Below are positions 25,499 through 34,233 of a stretch of 38,858 nt of DNA, piece after piece (position 1 is the first letter of the stretch; the number at the start of each line of letters is the position of its first letter). Both the position numbers and the translations under genes were made by a program. Under the pieces are notes generated by a model, which was not told where the DNA came from, ran no database searches, and was given only the letters and a program-made list of their open reading frames with translations. This stretch comes from Franzmannia pantelleriensis (GTDB taxonomy: Bacteria; Pseudomonadota; Gammaproteobacteria; Pseudomonadales; Halomonadaceae): assembly GCF_900102875.1 (NCBI RefSeq), contig NZ_FNGH01000010.1:163750-202607 (forward strand), in the 5' to 3' direction.

Positions 25499-27073
25499 AT
25501 GAACCATGACGAGGCGCCTATCCTGTCGCCTGGGCAAGACAATACCCAGGTGCTGGGGATGGACTTCCATCATCCCGTCTTTCCTCTCTCGGCCTTGGCC
25601 ATCCTAGCCTTCATCCTCTATGCCCTGATCTATCCCGACGCCGCCAACAGCCACCTAAGCGCCGCCCGCGGCTGGTCGATCGAGTACTTCGATTGGCTGT
25701 TCATGATCGCCGGCAACCTCTTCGTGCTGCTGTGCCTGGCGCTGATTGCCATGCCGGTAGGACGCATTCGCCTGGGTGGCAGCCAGGCCCGGCCGGAGTA
25801 TTCGACCACTTCCTGGTTCGCCATGCTGTTCGCCGCGGGAATGGGCATCGGCCTGATGTTCTGGAGCGTGGCCGAGCCGGTGGCCTACTACACCGACTGG
25901 TACGGCACCCCGCTCAATGCCGAAGCGCACACCCCAGCCGGGGCCAGCGCGGCGATCGGTGCCACCATGTTCCACTGGGGCCTTCACCCCTGGGCGATCT
26001 ATGGCGTGGTGGGCCTCTCACTGGCCTTCTTTGCCTACAATCGCGGCCTGCCGTTGACCCTGCGCTCTGCCTTCACGCCGATCCTCGGTGAGCGGGTGCG
26101 CGGCTGGTTTGGCCACTTCATCGACATCGTCGCGGTGCTGGCCACCATCTTCGGCCTGGCCACCTCGCTGGGCTTCGGTGCCTCCCAGGCGGCGGGCGGT
26201 CTCAACTACCTGTTCGATATACCCAATACCATCGGCACCCAACTGGCAATCATCGTGGCGGTTACCGCCGTGGCGCTGTTCTCGGTGTGGCGCGGCATCG
26301 ACGGCGGCGTCAAGCTGTTCTCCAACATCAACATGGTGATCGCCCTGGCGCTGCTCACCTTCGTGGTCGTCACCGGCGGCGTGCTGCTGTTCGTCAACAA
26401 CCTGTGGAGCACCGCCTTAGCCTATGTGAGTCATGTCGTGCCACTCTCCAACTGGGTCAGCCGCGACGACACCACCTGGTACCACGGCTGGACGGTGTTC
26501 TACTGGGCCTGGTGGATCTCCTGGTCACCCTTCGTCGGCATGTTCATCGCAAGGGTCTCCCGCGGCCGTACGGTGCGTGAGTTCCTGGTTGCCGTGCTGC
26601 TGGTGCCGACCCTGGTCACGCTGGTGTGGATGAGCGCCTTTGGCGGCACCGCCCTTAACCAGTCGGCTGCCGGTGTCGGCGCCCTGGCCGATGGTATCAG
26701 CGATGTCTCGTTGGCAATGTTCCAGATGTTCGAGCATCTGCCGTTGACCACCCTGACCTCCAGCCTGGCGATCCTGCTGGTACTGATCTTCTTCATTACC
26801 TCGTCGGACTCCGGCTCGCTGGTGATCGACAACATCACCGCCGGTGGCAAGACCGACACCCCCCGCGGCCAGCGTGTGTTCTGGGCCGTTCTCGAGGGGG
26901 TGATCGCCGGTATCCTGCTCTACGGCGGTGGCAGCACCGCGCTGAGCGCGCTGCAGGCCGGCGCCGTGGCCACCGGCCTGCCCTTTACCCTGGTACTGCT
27001 GGGCATGGCCTTCTGCCTGATCAAGGGGCTTCGCGAGGAGCTGCGCGAGCCTGCGGGTGCGCGGCTGGCCTGA
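25499..27073 (+). CDS. BCCT family compatible-solute/betaine transporter 2
   Basis: This 524-residue transporter is paralogous to the one at 17226. It has a short hydrophilic N-terminus (about 25 residues), twelve predicted helices, and the signatures AAGMGIGLMFWSVAEPVAYY, HWGLHPWAIYG, the tryptophan box VFYWAWWISWSPFVGMFIA and SSDSGSLVIDNITAGGK. Like its paralogue it has only a short C-terminal tail (about 18 residues), so osmotic activation through a long tail is unlikely and control is more probably transcriptional. CGAGG lies eight bases before the ATG. It ends next to a strong shared terminator facing the dgc-etf operon. It probably imports betaine or another quaternary amine used by that operon (inference). 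Confidence 0.9.
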   Translation: MNHDEAPILSPGQDNTQVLGMDFHHPVFPLSALAILAFILYALIYPDAANSHLSAARGWSIEYFDWLFMIAGNLFVLLCLALIAMPVGRIRLGGSQARPEYSTTSWFAMLFAAGMGIGLMFWSVAEPVAYYTDWYGTPLNAEAHTPAGASAAIGATMFHWGLHPWAIYGVVGLSLAFFAYNRGLPLTLRSAFTPILGERVRGWFGHFIDIVAVLATIFGLATSLGFGASQAAGGLNYLFDIPNTIGTQLAIIVAVTAVALFSVWRGIDGGVKLFSNINMVIALALLTFVVVTGGVLLFVNNLWSTALAYVSHVVPLSNWVSRDDTTWYHGWTVFYWAWWISWSPFVGMFIARVSRGRTVREFLVAVLLVPTLVTLVWMSAFGGTALNQSAAGVGALADGISDVSLAMFQMFEHLPLTTLTSSLAILLVLIFFITSSDSGSLVIDNITAGGKTDTPRGQRVFWAVLEGVIAGILLYGGGSTALSALQAGAVATGLPFTLVLLGMAFCLIKGLREELREPAGARLA

Positions 27074-27092
27074 CCGCAACGCCAAATGCCGT

Positions 27093-27130
27093 AACGCATA
27101 AACCCCGGCCTAGACCGGGGTTTATGCGTT
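27093..27130. terminator. strong bidirectional terminator, BCCT 2 / etfB
   Basis: A perfect 16-bp stem (27093-27108 with 27115-27130, loop CCTAGA) lies between convergent genes ending at 27073 and 27151. The inner GC block is flanked by AT-rich arms, so each strand ends its stem with a T-containing tract after the GC core. Confidence 0.88.
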
Positions 27131-27150
27131 ATGAGGGGGCGCTCACATCG

Positions 27151-27957
27151 TCAGCGCAGCACCCCCTCCTCATTCAGCAGCTTGAGGATCGCCTCGGCGC
27201 CCTGCTCCGCCGAGACGCCCTCCAGCACCTGGCCACTGCCGCCCTCCGCCTTGGCGGCGGCGGCCTTGAAGCGATCCCGGGCCGAGGCGGCCTTGACGAT
27301 CTTCAGTCGCTTGGGGCGCTTGCGGGCCGGGGCCAGCTGCCACTCGGCCAGCTCACGATCCGGCTCGGCGGAGACCGCCGTCGCCGCCAGCTCCGCCCGG
27401 CGAGCCGGGCCGAAGGCACTCTGGCGCGCCGCCGGGGCCGCCGCATCCACGCTGACGATGGCCGGCAGGCGCACCTTGAGGCGCCGCCGCTGGCCCCGGG
27501 GCAGGGCCTGCAGCAGGGTCGCCACGCCGTTCTCGACCTTCTCCACCGCGGCCAGGCCATTGACCAGCGGCCAGCCCAGGCGCTCGGCCAGGGCATAGGG
27601 CAGGAGCCCCGAGCCCTCGCCGCGCTCCGCCCGGGCCCCGGTGATCACCAACTGCGGCGGCGCCGCGGCCAGGTGCTCGGCCAGGGCCGGGATGGCATCG
27701 CTGCCCTCGGCCTGCTCCAGCAGGGTCAGGGTGTCCAGCCCCATGCCCAGGTAGCCGCGCAGCGCCGCTTCGCCCTCCTCGCTACGTGGGCCGGCATGCA
27801 ACAGGCTGACCCGGCTGCCGGGCAGCTGGTGCTCCAGGCCCAGGGCCATCTCCAGGCCCCGGGCATCCTGATCGGCGCGGCGGGCGCGCCCGGTGATGGG
27901 GTGACGCCCCACCGAGACCAGTACCGCCACCTCGATTCCCTGCTGCTCAGGCCGCAT
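27151..27957 (-). CDS. etfB: electron transfer flavoprotein beta subunit, dimethylglycine-demethylase type
   Basis: This 268-residue EtfB-fold protein forms the electron acceptor for DgcAB with EtfA. Recognisable parts are IEVAVLVSVGRHPITGRARR at the N-terminus, PPQLVITGARAERGEGSGLL in the middle and LPAIVSVD in the later sheet. Compared with housekeeping EtfB, the AMP-binding loop (usually rich in Asp followed by TGQV) is replaced by ERGEGSGLL, and the C-terminal part is Ala/Lys-rich and divergent. So nucleotide binding may differ. Its start overlaps the etfA stop by 11 bp, implying coupled translation. It is the last gene of the dgc operon. Confidence 0.85.
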   Translation of the reverse strand: MRPEQQGIEVAVLVSVGRHPITGRARRADQDARGLEMALGLEHQLPGSRVSLLHAGPRSEEGEAALRGYLGMGLDTLTLLEQAEGSDAIPALAEHLAAAPPQLVITGARAERGEGSGLLPYALAERLGWPLVNGLAAVEKVENGVATLLQALPRGQRRRLKVRLPAIVSVDAAAPAARQSAFGPARRAELAATAVSAEPDRELAEWQLAPARKRPKRLKIVKAASARDRFKAAAAKAEGGSGQVLEGVSAEQGAEAILKLLNEEGVLR

Positions 27958-29215
27958 CGCGCTGCCCTCCTCGCTGCTGTTCCACCATGGCCACCAGGGC
28001 GGCGAGGATCTCGGCGCTGTCGCCGATCACCGCCAGGTCGGCGCGCTTGATCATGTCGCATCCGGGGTCGAGGTTGATGGCCACCACCTTGTCGCAGGTC
28101 TGGATACCCTGCAGGTGCTGAATGGCGCCACTGATGCCCACCGCCAGGTAGACCCTGGCGGTGACCCAGGTGCCGGTGGCCCCCACCTGACGGTCGCGGG
28201 CCATGAAACCGTCGTCCACCGCGACCCGCGAGGCGCCTTCCGTCGCTCCCAGCACCTTGGCGGCATGATGGAAACTCTCCCAGTCCTTGACGCCATTGCC
28301 GGCGGAGACAATGAACTCTGCCTCGGCCAACGCCACCCCAGCGGGGTCCACTGCCACCTGCCCCAGGTCCTCGATCCGCGAAAAGGCACTGGGAAGGGTC
28401 TCCACCAGACTCACCGGCTCGGCGGCGTGACGGGTCTCGTCCACCGGCTCGGCACACTCGGCCAGCGCCAGGGCGACCCGCGGCAGGGGCCGCTGGATAT
28501 CCAGGCTCTCCGCCGCGCCGCGGGCGGTGCAGCGCCAACCCAGCGGCGCTTGGTCGTCATGCTCGATGTGCCAGACGCCGGTGGCGGGGCGTTCACTCAG
28601 GCGCAGCGCCAGGCGCCGGCCCAGGTCGGCCCCGCCCAGCGGCGAGTCGGGAAGCAGCCAGTGGCGCGGTGCCAGCTCGCGCTCCACCGCGGTGAGCGCC
28701 GCCAGCCGCGCCTCGGGGGCGAAGCCGGCGTAGCCGTCGCCTGGAAGGTGCAGCAGGCGATCGATACCCGCCTCGCCGAAGGCGTCCTCCTTGTGCTCGC
28801 CGAATACCACCGCCAACACGGCGCCGGGACGCGCCGGGTCGGCATCGGCCAGGCGCCGGGCCAGGCCCAGCAGGTCCTTGTCGTGACCGGAGAGCCGCCC
28901 GCCGGAGAGCTCCGGCACCACCGCCACCAGGAAGGCCGGTTCGGGAATCTCCACCTGGCGACGGCTATCCTGGGCCGCCTGACGGGCCGCGCCCGCCGCA
29001 TGGCCGCCCTGCTGGGCGCCGCTGCGGTCGATGCGCTTGATGCCATTGGGGCCGATAAAGCCGATGGCGCGGGGGTTCTTGCGAATCACCCCGTTGGGGC
29101 CCAGCCACTCGCTGGCGGCGCCCCCCTGCTCGGCGAGCACGCTGGCGTGCTCTGGGTGCAGGCGGTTACGGGCAATCCACTCGCGGCGTGGGTCGCGACG
29201 ACGAATCTCGCTCAT
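27947..29215 (-). CDS. etfA: electron transfer flavoprotein alpha subunit with N-terminal extension
   Basis: This 422-residue protein is about 100 residues longer than housekeeping EtfA. The C-terminal FAD-binding domain is clear (RDRQVGATGTWVTARVYLAV and GISGAIQHLQGIQTCDKVVA). The usual GQTGK loop reads GATGT here, lacking the Gln and Lys. The first 90 residues are basic and hold a duplicated motif, GPNGVIR at about 39-45 and GPNGIKR at about 55-61. The ATG overlaps the dgcB stop as TGATG, indicating translational coupling. It accepts electrons from dimethylglycine oxidation and passes them towards quinone. The frame runs open upstream, but the overlap fixes the start. Confidence 0.87.
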   Translation of the reverse strand: MSEIRRRDPRREWIARNRLHPEHASVLAEQGGAASEWLGPNGVIRKNPRAIGFIGPNGIKRIDRSGAQQGGHAAGAARQAAQDSRRQVEIPEPAFLVAVVPELSGGRLSGHDKDLLGLARRLADADPARPGAVLAVVFGEHKEDAFGEAGIDRLLHLPGDGYAGFAPEARLAALTAVERELAPRHWLLPDSPLGGADLGRRLALRLSERPATGVWHIEHDDQAPLGWRCTARGAAESLDIQRPLPRVALALAECAEPVDETRHAAEPVSLVETLPSAFSRIEDLGQVAVDPAGVALAEAEFIVSAGNGVKDWESFHHAAKVLGATEGASRVAVDDGFMARDRQVGATGTWVTARVYLAVGISGAIQHLQGIQTCDKVVAINLDPGCDMIKRADLAVIGDSAEILAALVAMVEQQRGGQRDAA

Positions 29216-31230
29216 CAGAGCACCTCCTCGACGGTGGTCTTGCCGGCGGACCGGCGGCTTGCATCGACCGCCTCGCCGGCAGGGCGCGCCACCAGGGCGT
29301 CGGCCACCAGCTCGGCGATATCGCGCACCTCGGCGGTGGCATCCACCACGCCCTCGAGCATGGCGGTGCACTGGGGACAGCCCACCGCCACCAGCTCTGA
29401 GCCGGTCTCCTTGACGTCATTCATGCGCATATCGGGAATCCGCCGCTCGCCGGGAATATCGGTGATCGGCGCCCCACCGCCGCCGCCGCAGCAGCGCGAG
29501 CGGAAGCCGGAGCGCTCCATCTCCTTGACCTCGATGCCCAGCGCCTTGAGCACGTTGCGCGGCGCATCAAACTCGCCGTTGTAGCGGCCCAGATAGCAGG
29601 GATCGTGATAGGTGACGCTACCGCCCTTCCAGGGGGCGAAGGCCAGCCGGCCGGCATCATACAGCTCGGCGATAAAGGTGCTGTGGTGACGGACCTCCCA
29701 GTTTGCATTGAAATCAGGTCCGCCCAGCTCGCCGTACTCGTTGCCCAGCACGTGGAAACTGTGCGGGTCGCAGGTGACGATGCGCTGGAAGCGGTACTTC
29801 GACAAGGTGGCGATATTGCGCTTGGCCAGCGACTGGAAGGTCGCTTCGTCACCCAGGCGCCGCGCCACGTCGCCGCTGTCGCGCTCCTCGGTACCCAGCA
29901 CCGCGAACTCCACTTCGGCGGCGTGCAGTATCTTGACCAGGGCGCGCAGGGTGCGCTGGTTACGCATATCGAAGGCGCCATCGCCCAGCCACAGCAGCAC
30001 CTCGGCCTGCTTGACGTCGGCCATCAGCGGCAGGTTGAGGTCCGCCGCCCAGTGCAACCGCGAGCCCGGATCGAAACCGCCGGGGTTGTCGGTGGCGATC
30101 AGGTTATCGAGTACCTCGGCCCCCTTGTTGGGGGTCTGGCCCCGCTCCAGGGTCAGGTGGCGACGCATATCGACGATGGCATCGACGTGCTCGATCATCA
30201 TCGGACACTCTTCCACGCAGGCGCGGCAGGTGGTGCAGGACCATAGGGTCTCGGCATCCACTAGGGCCTTGCCGCCCGTCGTTGCATCAGGGGCCACGAT
30301 GGGCCCATGGGGGCTACCGTGATGTTCACCAGTGGGCTTTCCAGGGTAAGGGGTGCCGGCATAGTTCGCATTACTGCCGCCGGCCATGCCAACGACCATG
30401 TCCTGGATCAGCTTCTTGGGGTTGAGCGGCTGGCCGGCGGCCAAGGCCGGGCACACCGACTCGCAGCGACCGCATTGCACGCAGGCGTCGAAGCCGAGCA
30501 GCTGGTTCCAGGTGAAGTCGGCGGGCGTCTCGACGCCCAGCGGCGCCGCCTCGTCGTCCAGGTTGAGCGCCTTGAGGCCGGTGGAGCGGTTGCCCTGCCC
30601 CCCTTTCGTAGAAAAACGTTCGGCGCGTCGGTGGAAGGCCAGGTGCAGCGCCCCGGCGAAGGCGTGCTTCATGGGCCCGCCCCAGGTCATGCCGAAGACC
30701 ATCTCGCCGAGGCCCCAGACCACCACGGCGGCCAGGACCAGCGCCAGCAGCCAGTGCCCGAAGTCGGCAGGCAGGATACCCACCGCCGGCAGGGTAATGG
30801 CGAAGACGCTCAGGGAGAAGGCCATCAGGCTCTTCGGCAGGCGCATCCAAGGGCCCTTGGAGAGCCGCGCAGGCGGGTTGCGCCGACGCCGGGCCACGAA
30901 CAGGCTGCCCACGAACATGGTGGCGCTGGCCGCCAGCAGCAGCCAGCCCAGCACACCCTGGGCCAGGCCCAGGCCATGCACCAGGATCATCAGCACGGCG
31001 GCGGCCACGAAGCCACCGGCGGTGGCCACGTGGGTATTGGAGATCATCTTGTCGCGCTCTACGACATGGTGCAGGTCCACCAGGTAGCGGCGCGGCAGTG
31101 CGGCCAGGCCCTTGAGCAGCGGCACGGCGGCGGGTCGTCCCTGGCGCCACAGGCGTATGCGCCGAATGGCGCCGATCACCGCCAGGCCCAGGGCGGCGAA
31201 GATAAGTATCGGCAGCAGGGTCTCGAGCAT
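29215..31230 (-). CDS. dgcB: dimethylglycine demethylase subunit B, membrane Fe-S protein
   Basis: This is an iron-sulfur protein of about 671 residues related to heterodisulfide-reductase and GlpC-type electron carriers. The N-terminal third has four to five membrane helices (for example LPILIFAALGLAVIGAI and LLALVLAAVVVWGLGEMV). Two 4Fe-4S motifs follow: CVQCGRCESVCP at about residue 250 and CTTCRACVEECP further on. C-terminal CCG domains include DPCYLGRYNGEFDAPRNVL and CCGGGGG. It links DgcA flavin chemistry to EtfAB or the quinone pool. A GTG at 31239 extends the frame by three codons, but the ATG at 31230 has GAGGTGAG correctly spaced. It is separated from dgcA by a hairpin-rich spacer. 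Confidence 0.92.
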   Translation of the reverse strand: MLETLLPILIFAALGLAVIGAIRRIRLWRQGRPAAVPLLKGLAALPRRYLVDLHHVVERDKMISNTHVATAGGFVAAAVLMILVHGLGLAQGVLGWLLLAASATMFVGSLFVARRRRNPPARLSKGPWMRLPKSLMAFSLSVFAITLPAVGILPADFGHWLLALVLAAVVVWGLGEMVFGMTWGGPMKHAFAGALHLAFHRRAERFSTKGGQGNRSTGLKALNLDDEAAPLGVETPADFTWNQLLGFDACVQCGRCESVCPALAAGQPLNPKKLIQDMVVGMAGGSNANYAGTPYPGKPTGEHHGSPHGPIVAPDATTGGKALVDAETLWSCTTCRACVEECPMMIEHVDAIVDMRRHLTLERGQTPNKGAEVLDNLIATDNPGGFDPGSRLHWAADLNLPLMADVKQAEVLLWLGDGAFDMRNQRTLRALVKILHAAEVEFAVLGTEERDSGDVARRLGDEATFQSLAKRNIATLSKYRFQRIVTCDPHSFHVLGNEYGELGGPDFNANWEVRHHSTFIAELYDAGRLAFAPWKGGSVTYHDPCYLGRYNGEFDAPRNVLKALGIEVKEMERSGFRSRCCGGGGGAPITDIPGERRIPDMRMNDVKETGSELVAVGCPQCTAMLEGVVDATAEVRDIAELVADALVARPAGEAVDASRRSAGKTTVEEVL

Positions 31231-31517
31231 CTCGCTCACCTCGCAGGCTAGAAGTGGTGGTTTGACGTTAGCGGCCTGACGGGGTCAGCCATCCCTTGTC
31301 GGCTCTGGCAGCCGAGGACCATCCACAAGCGCGCCACGCGTTCGCTATTCCGACTCTCGACTGGCAACCTGCGGTCACGGCGTGGAAGGGCCATCCCTGG
31401 CCCCCACGCCTCTGCCGAGTCCCTTCGGCAGAACCGCGTTGCGGCGTCTCGTCTCGGGCGAATCGCTGAAGGCGCGACTTGAGCATGCCCTCGGGCTGCA
31501 CAAGATCACGTACACCG
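31231..31517 (-). other. dgcA-dgcB spacer with stacked hairpins
   Basis: This is 287 bp between two genes expected to be in one operon, where neighbouring junctions overlap or are under 30 bp. It carries a 13-bp hairpin (GGCGTGG 31379-31385 with CCACGCC 31404-31410, inside it GGGCCA/TGGCCC around TCCC), a CTGCCGA/TCGGCAG hairpin at 31412-31431 and a CTGAC/GTCAG hairpin at 31276-31288. No ribosome site or family-like protein supports a gene here. It may be an mRNA-processing or attenuation region, or a repeat remnant. Confidence 0.6.
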
Positions 31518-33593
31518 TCAGAAGTCCTTGCAGATCCGCAGCGCGTCGTAGATGGCCGCGTGGGTATTGCGCGGCGCCGTGCAGTCACCCAGGCGGAACA
31601 GCAGGAAGCCTTCTGCCCCCTCTTCGCTCAGGCACGGCTGGGCCTGGGCGGCGTATAGCGCCTCCAGGTCCAGCTGCCCCTTGTTGCGCGACTGCTCCTT
31701 GAGGGCGTAATAGAGGCTCTCGTCGGGGCGTACGCCGTTCTCGACCACCACCTGGTCCACCACCCGCTCCTCCAGGGCGCCGGTGTACTCGTTCTCGAGC
31801 ACCGCCACCAGGCCGTCGCCCTCGCGGTAGACCTTATGCAGCATCAGGTCGGAGGTCATGATCACCTCCTTCTCGTAGAGGCTGCGGTAATACGTGGGGA
31901 AGGTGGTGCCGCCCACCGCCGCGCCGGGCTTGATATCGTCGGTGACGATCTCCACCTTGGCGCCCTTGTCGGCCAGATAGTCCGCCGCCGAGACGCCGGA
32001 GAATTCGCAGATGGCGTCATAGATCAGCACGTTCTTACCCGGGGCGACCTTGCCGCTTAGCACGTCCCAAGTGCTGACCACCAGGCTCTCCTCGGGATTC
32101 TCCGTGTAGCCCCACTCCGGGTACTGGCTGAGGAAGGGCTGGCCGCCGGTGGCCAGCACCACGATATCCGGACGCAGGTCGAGCAGGGTCGCCTCGTCGG
32201 CGCGGGTGCCCAGGCGCAGGTCGACGTTGAGGCGCGCCAGCTCCAGCTGATACCAGCGGGTGATACCGGCGATCTGGTCGCGCTGCGGGGCCTGGGCGGC
32301 GATGGTGATCTGCCCGCCCAGGGCCTCCGCGGCCTCGAAGAGGGTGACGTCATGGCCGCGCTCGGCCGCTACCTTGGCCGCCTCCATGCCGCCGGGGCCA
32401 CCGCCCACCACCACCACCTTGCGCTTGGGGCCTTCACTCTTCTCGATGATATGCGGCAGCCCCATATACTCACGGGACGTCGCAGCGTTCTGGATGCACA
32501 GTACGTCCAGGCCCTGGTACTGGCGGTCGATGCAGTAGTTGGCGCCCACGCACTGCTTGATCTGGTCGATCTGACCCATCTTGATCTTGGCGATGATATG
32601 CGGGTCGGCGATATGCGCCCGGGTCATGCCCACCAGGTCCACATAGCCCCCCTCGAGGATGCGCTGAGCCTGGTTGGGATCCTTGATGTTCTGGGCGTGG
32701 ATCACCGGCACGCTGACCACTTCCTTGATGCCCGCCGCCAGGTGCAGGAAAGGCTCCGGCGGGTAGGACATGTTGGGAATGACATTGGCCAAGGTGTTAT
32801 GGGTGTCGCAGCCGGAGCCGATCACGCCGAAGAAGTCGAGCTGGCCGGTGGCATCGTAGTAGGCGGCGATCTGCTTCATGTCCTCGTGGGACAGGCCGTC
32901 CGGATGGAACTCGTCACCGCAGATGCGCATGCCAACACAGAAGTCGTCGCCGACCTCGGCGCGCACCGCCTTGAGCACCTCCAGGCCGAATTTCATGCGC
33001 CCCTCGAAGCTGCCGCCCCACTGGTCCTCGCGCTTGTTGACCCGCGGGCTCCAGAACTGATCGATCAGGTGCTGGTGCACGGCGGAGAGCTCGACGCCGT
33101 CGAGCCCTCCTTCCTTGGCCCGCCGCGCAGCCTGGGCGAAGTCGCCGATGATGCGCCAGATCTCCTCCTCCTCGATGGTCTTGCAGGTGGAGCGGTGCAC
33201 AGGCTCACGGATCCCGGAGGGCGACACCAGGGCCGGCCAGTCGAAACCGTCCCAGCGCGAGCGGCGCCCCATATGGGTGATCTGGATCATGATCTTGCCG
33301 CCATGCTTGTGCACGGCGTCGGCAAGGTTCTGGAAGTGCGGGATGATGCGGTCGGTGGAGAGGTTCACCGAGCTCCACCAAGCCTGGGGGCTGTCGATGG
33401 AAACCACCGAGGAGCCGCCGCAGATGCACAGGCCGCAGCCGCCCTTGGCCTTCTCCTCGTAATACTTGACGTAGCGGTCGGTGGTCATGCCGCCGTCGGT
33501 GGCATGCACCTCGGCGTGGGCGGTGCTGACGACCCGGTTACGGATGGTGAGCTTGCCGATCTCGATCGGCTGGAAGATCGCGTCGAATGCCAT
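31518..33593 (-). CDS. dgcA: dimethylglycine demethylase subunit A
   Basis: This 691-residue flavoenzyme oxidises dimethylglycine to sarcosine and formaldehyde. It has the TMADH layout: an FMN-binding TIM barrel (about 1-345, with AVHQHLIDQFWSPRVNKRED at the substrate pocket), a cysteine segment CVGANYC continuing to VLC, and two Rossmann domains (VVVVGGGPGGMEAAKVAAERG first). Ala occupies the position of the TMADH cysteine that binds FMN covalently. The usual four-cysteine Fe-S motif shows only three cysteines, as in the paralogue at 2353. GAGGAGAG precedes the ATG, and DUF5943 lies 25 bp upstream, dgcB downstream. Gene order matches the dgc locus of pseudomonads, so the assignment is strong. 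Confidence 0.93.
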   Translation of the reverse strand: MAFDAIFQPIEIGKLTIRNRVVSTAHAEVHATDGGMTTDRYVKYYEEKAKGGCGLCICGGSSVVSIDSPQAWWSSVNLSTDRIIPHFQNLADAVHKHGGKIMIQITHMGRRSRWDGFDWPALVSPSGIREPVHRSTCKTIEEEEIWRIIGDFAQAARRAKEGGLDGVELSAVHQHLIDQFWSPRVNKREDQWGGSFEGRMKFGLEVLKAVRAEVGDDFCVGMRICGDEFHPDGLSHEDMKQIAAYYDATGQLDFFGVIGSGCDTHNTLANVIPNMSYPPEPFLHLAAGIKEVVSVPVIHAQNIKDPNQAQRILEGGYVDLVGMTRAHIADPHIIAKIKMGQIDQIKQCVGANYCIDRQYQGLDVLCIQNAATSREYMGLPHIIEKSEGPKRKVVVVGGGPGGMEAAKVAAERGHDVTLFEAAEALGGQITIAAQAPQRDQIAGITRWYQLELARLNVDLRLGTRADEATLLDLRPDIVVLATGGQPFLSQYPEWGYTENPEESLVVSTWDVLSGKVAPGKNVLIYDAICEFSGVSAADYLADKGAKVEIVTDDIKPGAAVGGTTFPTYYRSLYEKEVIMTSDLMLHKVYREGDGLVAVLENEYTGALEERVVDQVVVENGVRPDESLYYALKEQSRNKGQLDLEALYAAQAQPCLSEEGAEGFLLFRLGDCTAPRNTHAAIYDALRICKDF

Positions 33594-33618
33594 GGTTCTC
33601 TCTCCTCGTTCCCGGGGC

Positions 33619-34164
33619 TTAGCGGGCGGCGCCGGTCAGCGGCTTGGTCTCGAAATAGCCCACCTCGCAGCCCTCTTCGGCGGCGCTCTGGGTCTGCTCG
33701 GCGACGGTGCGCAGGTCGCTGCCGCGGGCAGCGAGGATCTGGTCCATGGCCCCGGCGAACCAGCCGGTGAACATGTACTCGATCTTGCGACCCACCTTGC
33801 CCAGTTGGTAGACGAAGGCGCTGTGCTCCAGGCGCACCCGGCAGGTGCCGGCGTCGAGGTCGATGGCCTCGGTGATGAACTTGCCCCAGCCGCGCTGGGA
33901 GAGGCGCGTCATGTAGTGCTCGAACACCGCCTCACCTTCGAGGCCATGGCACTCGGCCTCCTTCTCGCACCAGTGCCAGGCGCTCTTGTAGCCGGCGTGG
34001 TAGAGGATCTCGGCGTACGTCTCGGCGCCCAGCGCCTCCTCCACGGCCACATGGTTATTGATAAAGAAGTGGCGCGGCACATAGAGCATGGGCAGGGCAT
34101 CGCTGGTCCAGACGCCGGTCTCGCTATCCACTTCGATGGGCAGTTCGGGAGCCATCTTGGTCAC
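33619..34164 (-). CDS. DUF5943 family protein of the dgc locus
   Basis: This is a soluble protein of about 181 residues. Distinct segments are VDSETGVWTSDALPMLYVPR near the N-terminus, HWCEKEAECHGLEGEAVFEH in the middle, then QRGWGKFITEAIDLDAGTC and a C-terminal YMFTGWFAGAMDQIL stretch. The fold may be V4R-like (4-vinyl reductase ligand-binding), which is only a suggestion. It is found next to dgcA in betaine-degrading bacteria and lies 25 bp upstream of dgcA here, so it is in the same operon. I chose GTG at 34164 since GAGGA lies eight bases upstream; the later ATG at 34155 is too far from that site. The function is unknown. Confidence 0.8.
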   Translation of the reverse strand: MTKMAPELPIEVDSETGVWTSDALPMLYVPRHFFINNHVAVEEALGAETYAEILYHAGYKSAWHWCEKEAECHGLEGEAVFEHYMTRLSQRGWGKFITEAIDLDAGTCRVRLEHSAFVYQLGKVGRKIEYMFTGWFAGAMDQILAARGSDLRTVAEQTQSAAEEGCEVGYFETKPLTGAAR

Positions 34165-34233
34165 GGTTGGTTTCCTCAAAACTTGTTTGTTATAGCATTG
34201 CGGGCAAGAGCATCGTCTTTGGCAGCACCGCTC

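Noticed and set aside
28115-29584. Plus-strand open frame of about 489 codons opposite etfA
   Set aside because: It is antisense to a well-supported etfA and dgcB end, and the translation is Gln/His/Gly-rich and unlike any protein I know.
31268-31588. Minus-strand 106-codon frame in the dgcA-dgcB spacer
   Set aside because: It overlaps the dgcA 3' end in another frame, has an Arg/Ser/Thr-rich composition and no ribosome site. The hairpins explain the region better.
32352-33770. Plus-strand open frame of about 472 codons opposite dgcA
   Set aside because: It is antisense to dgcA and the translation lacks any domain; it results from third-position GC bias.
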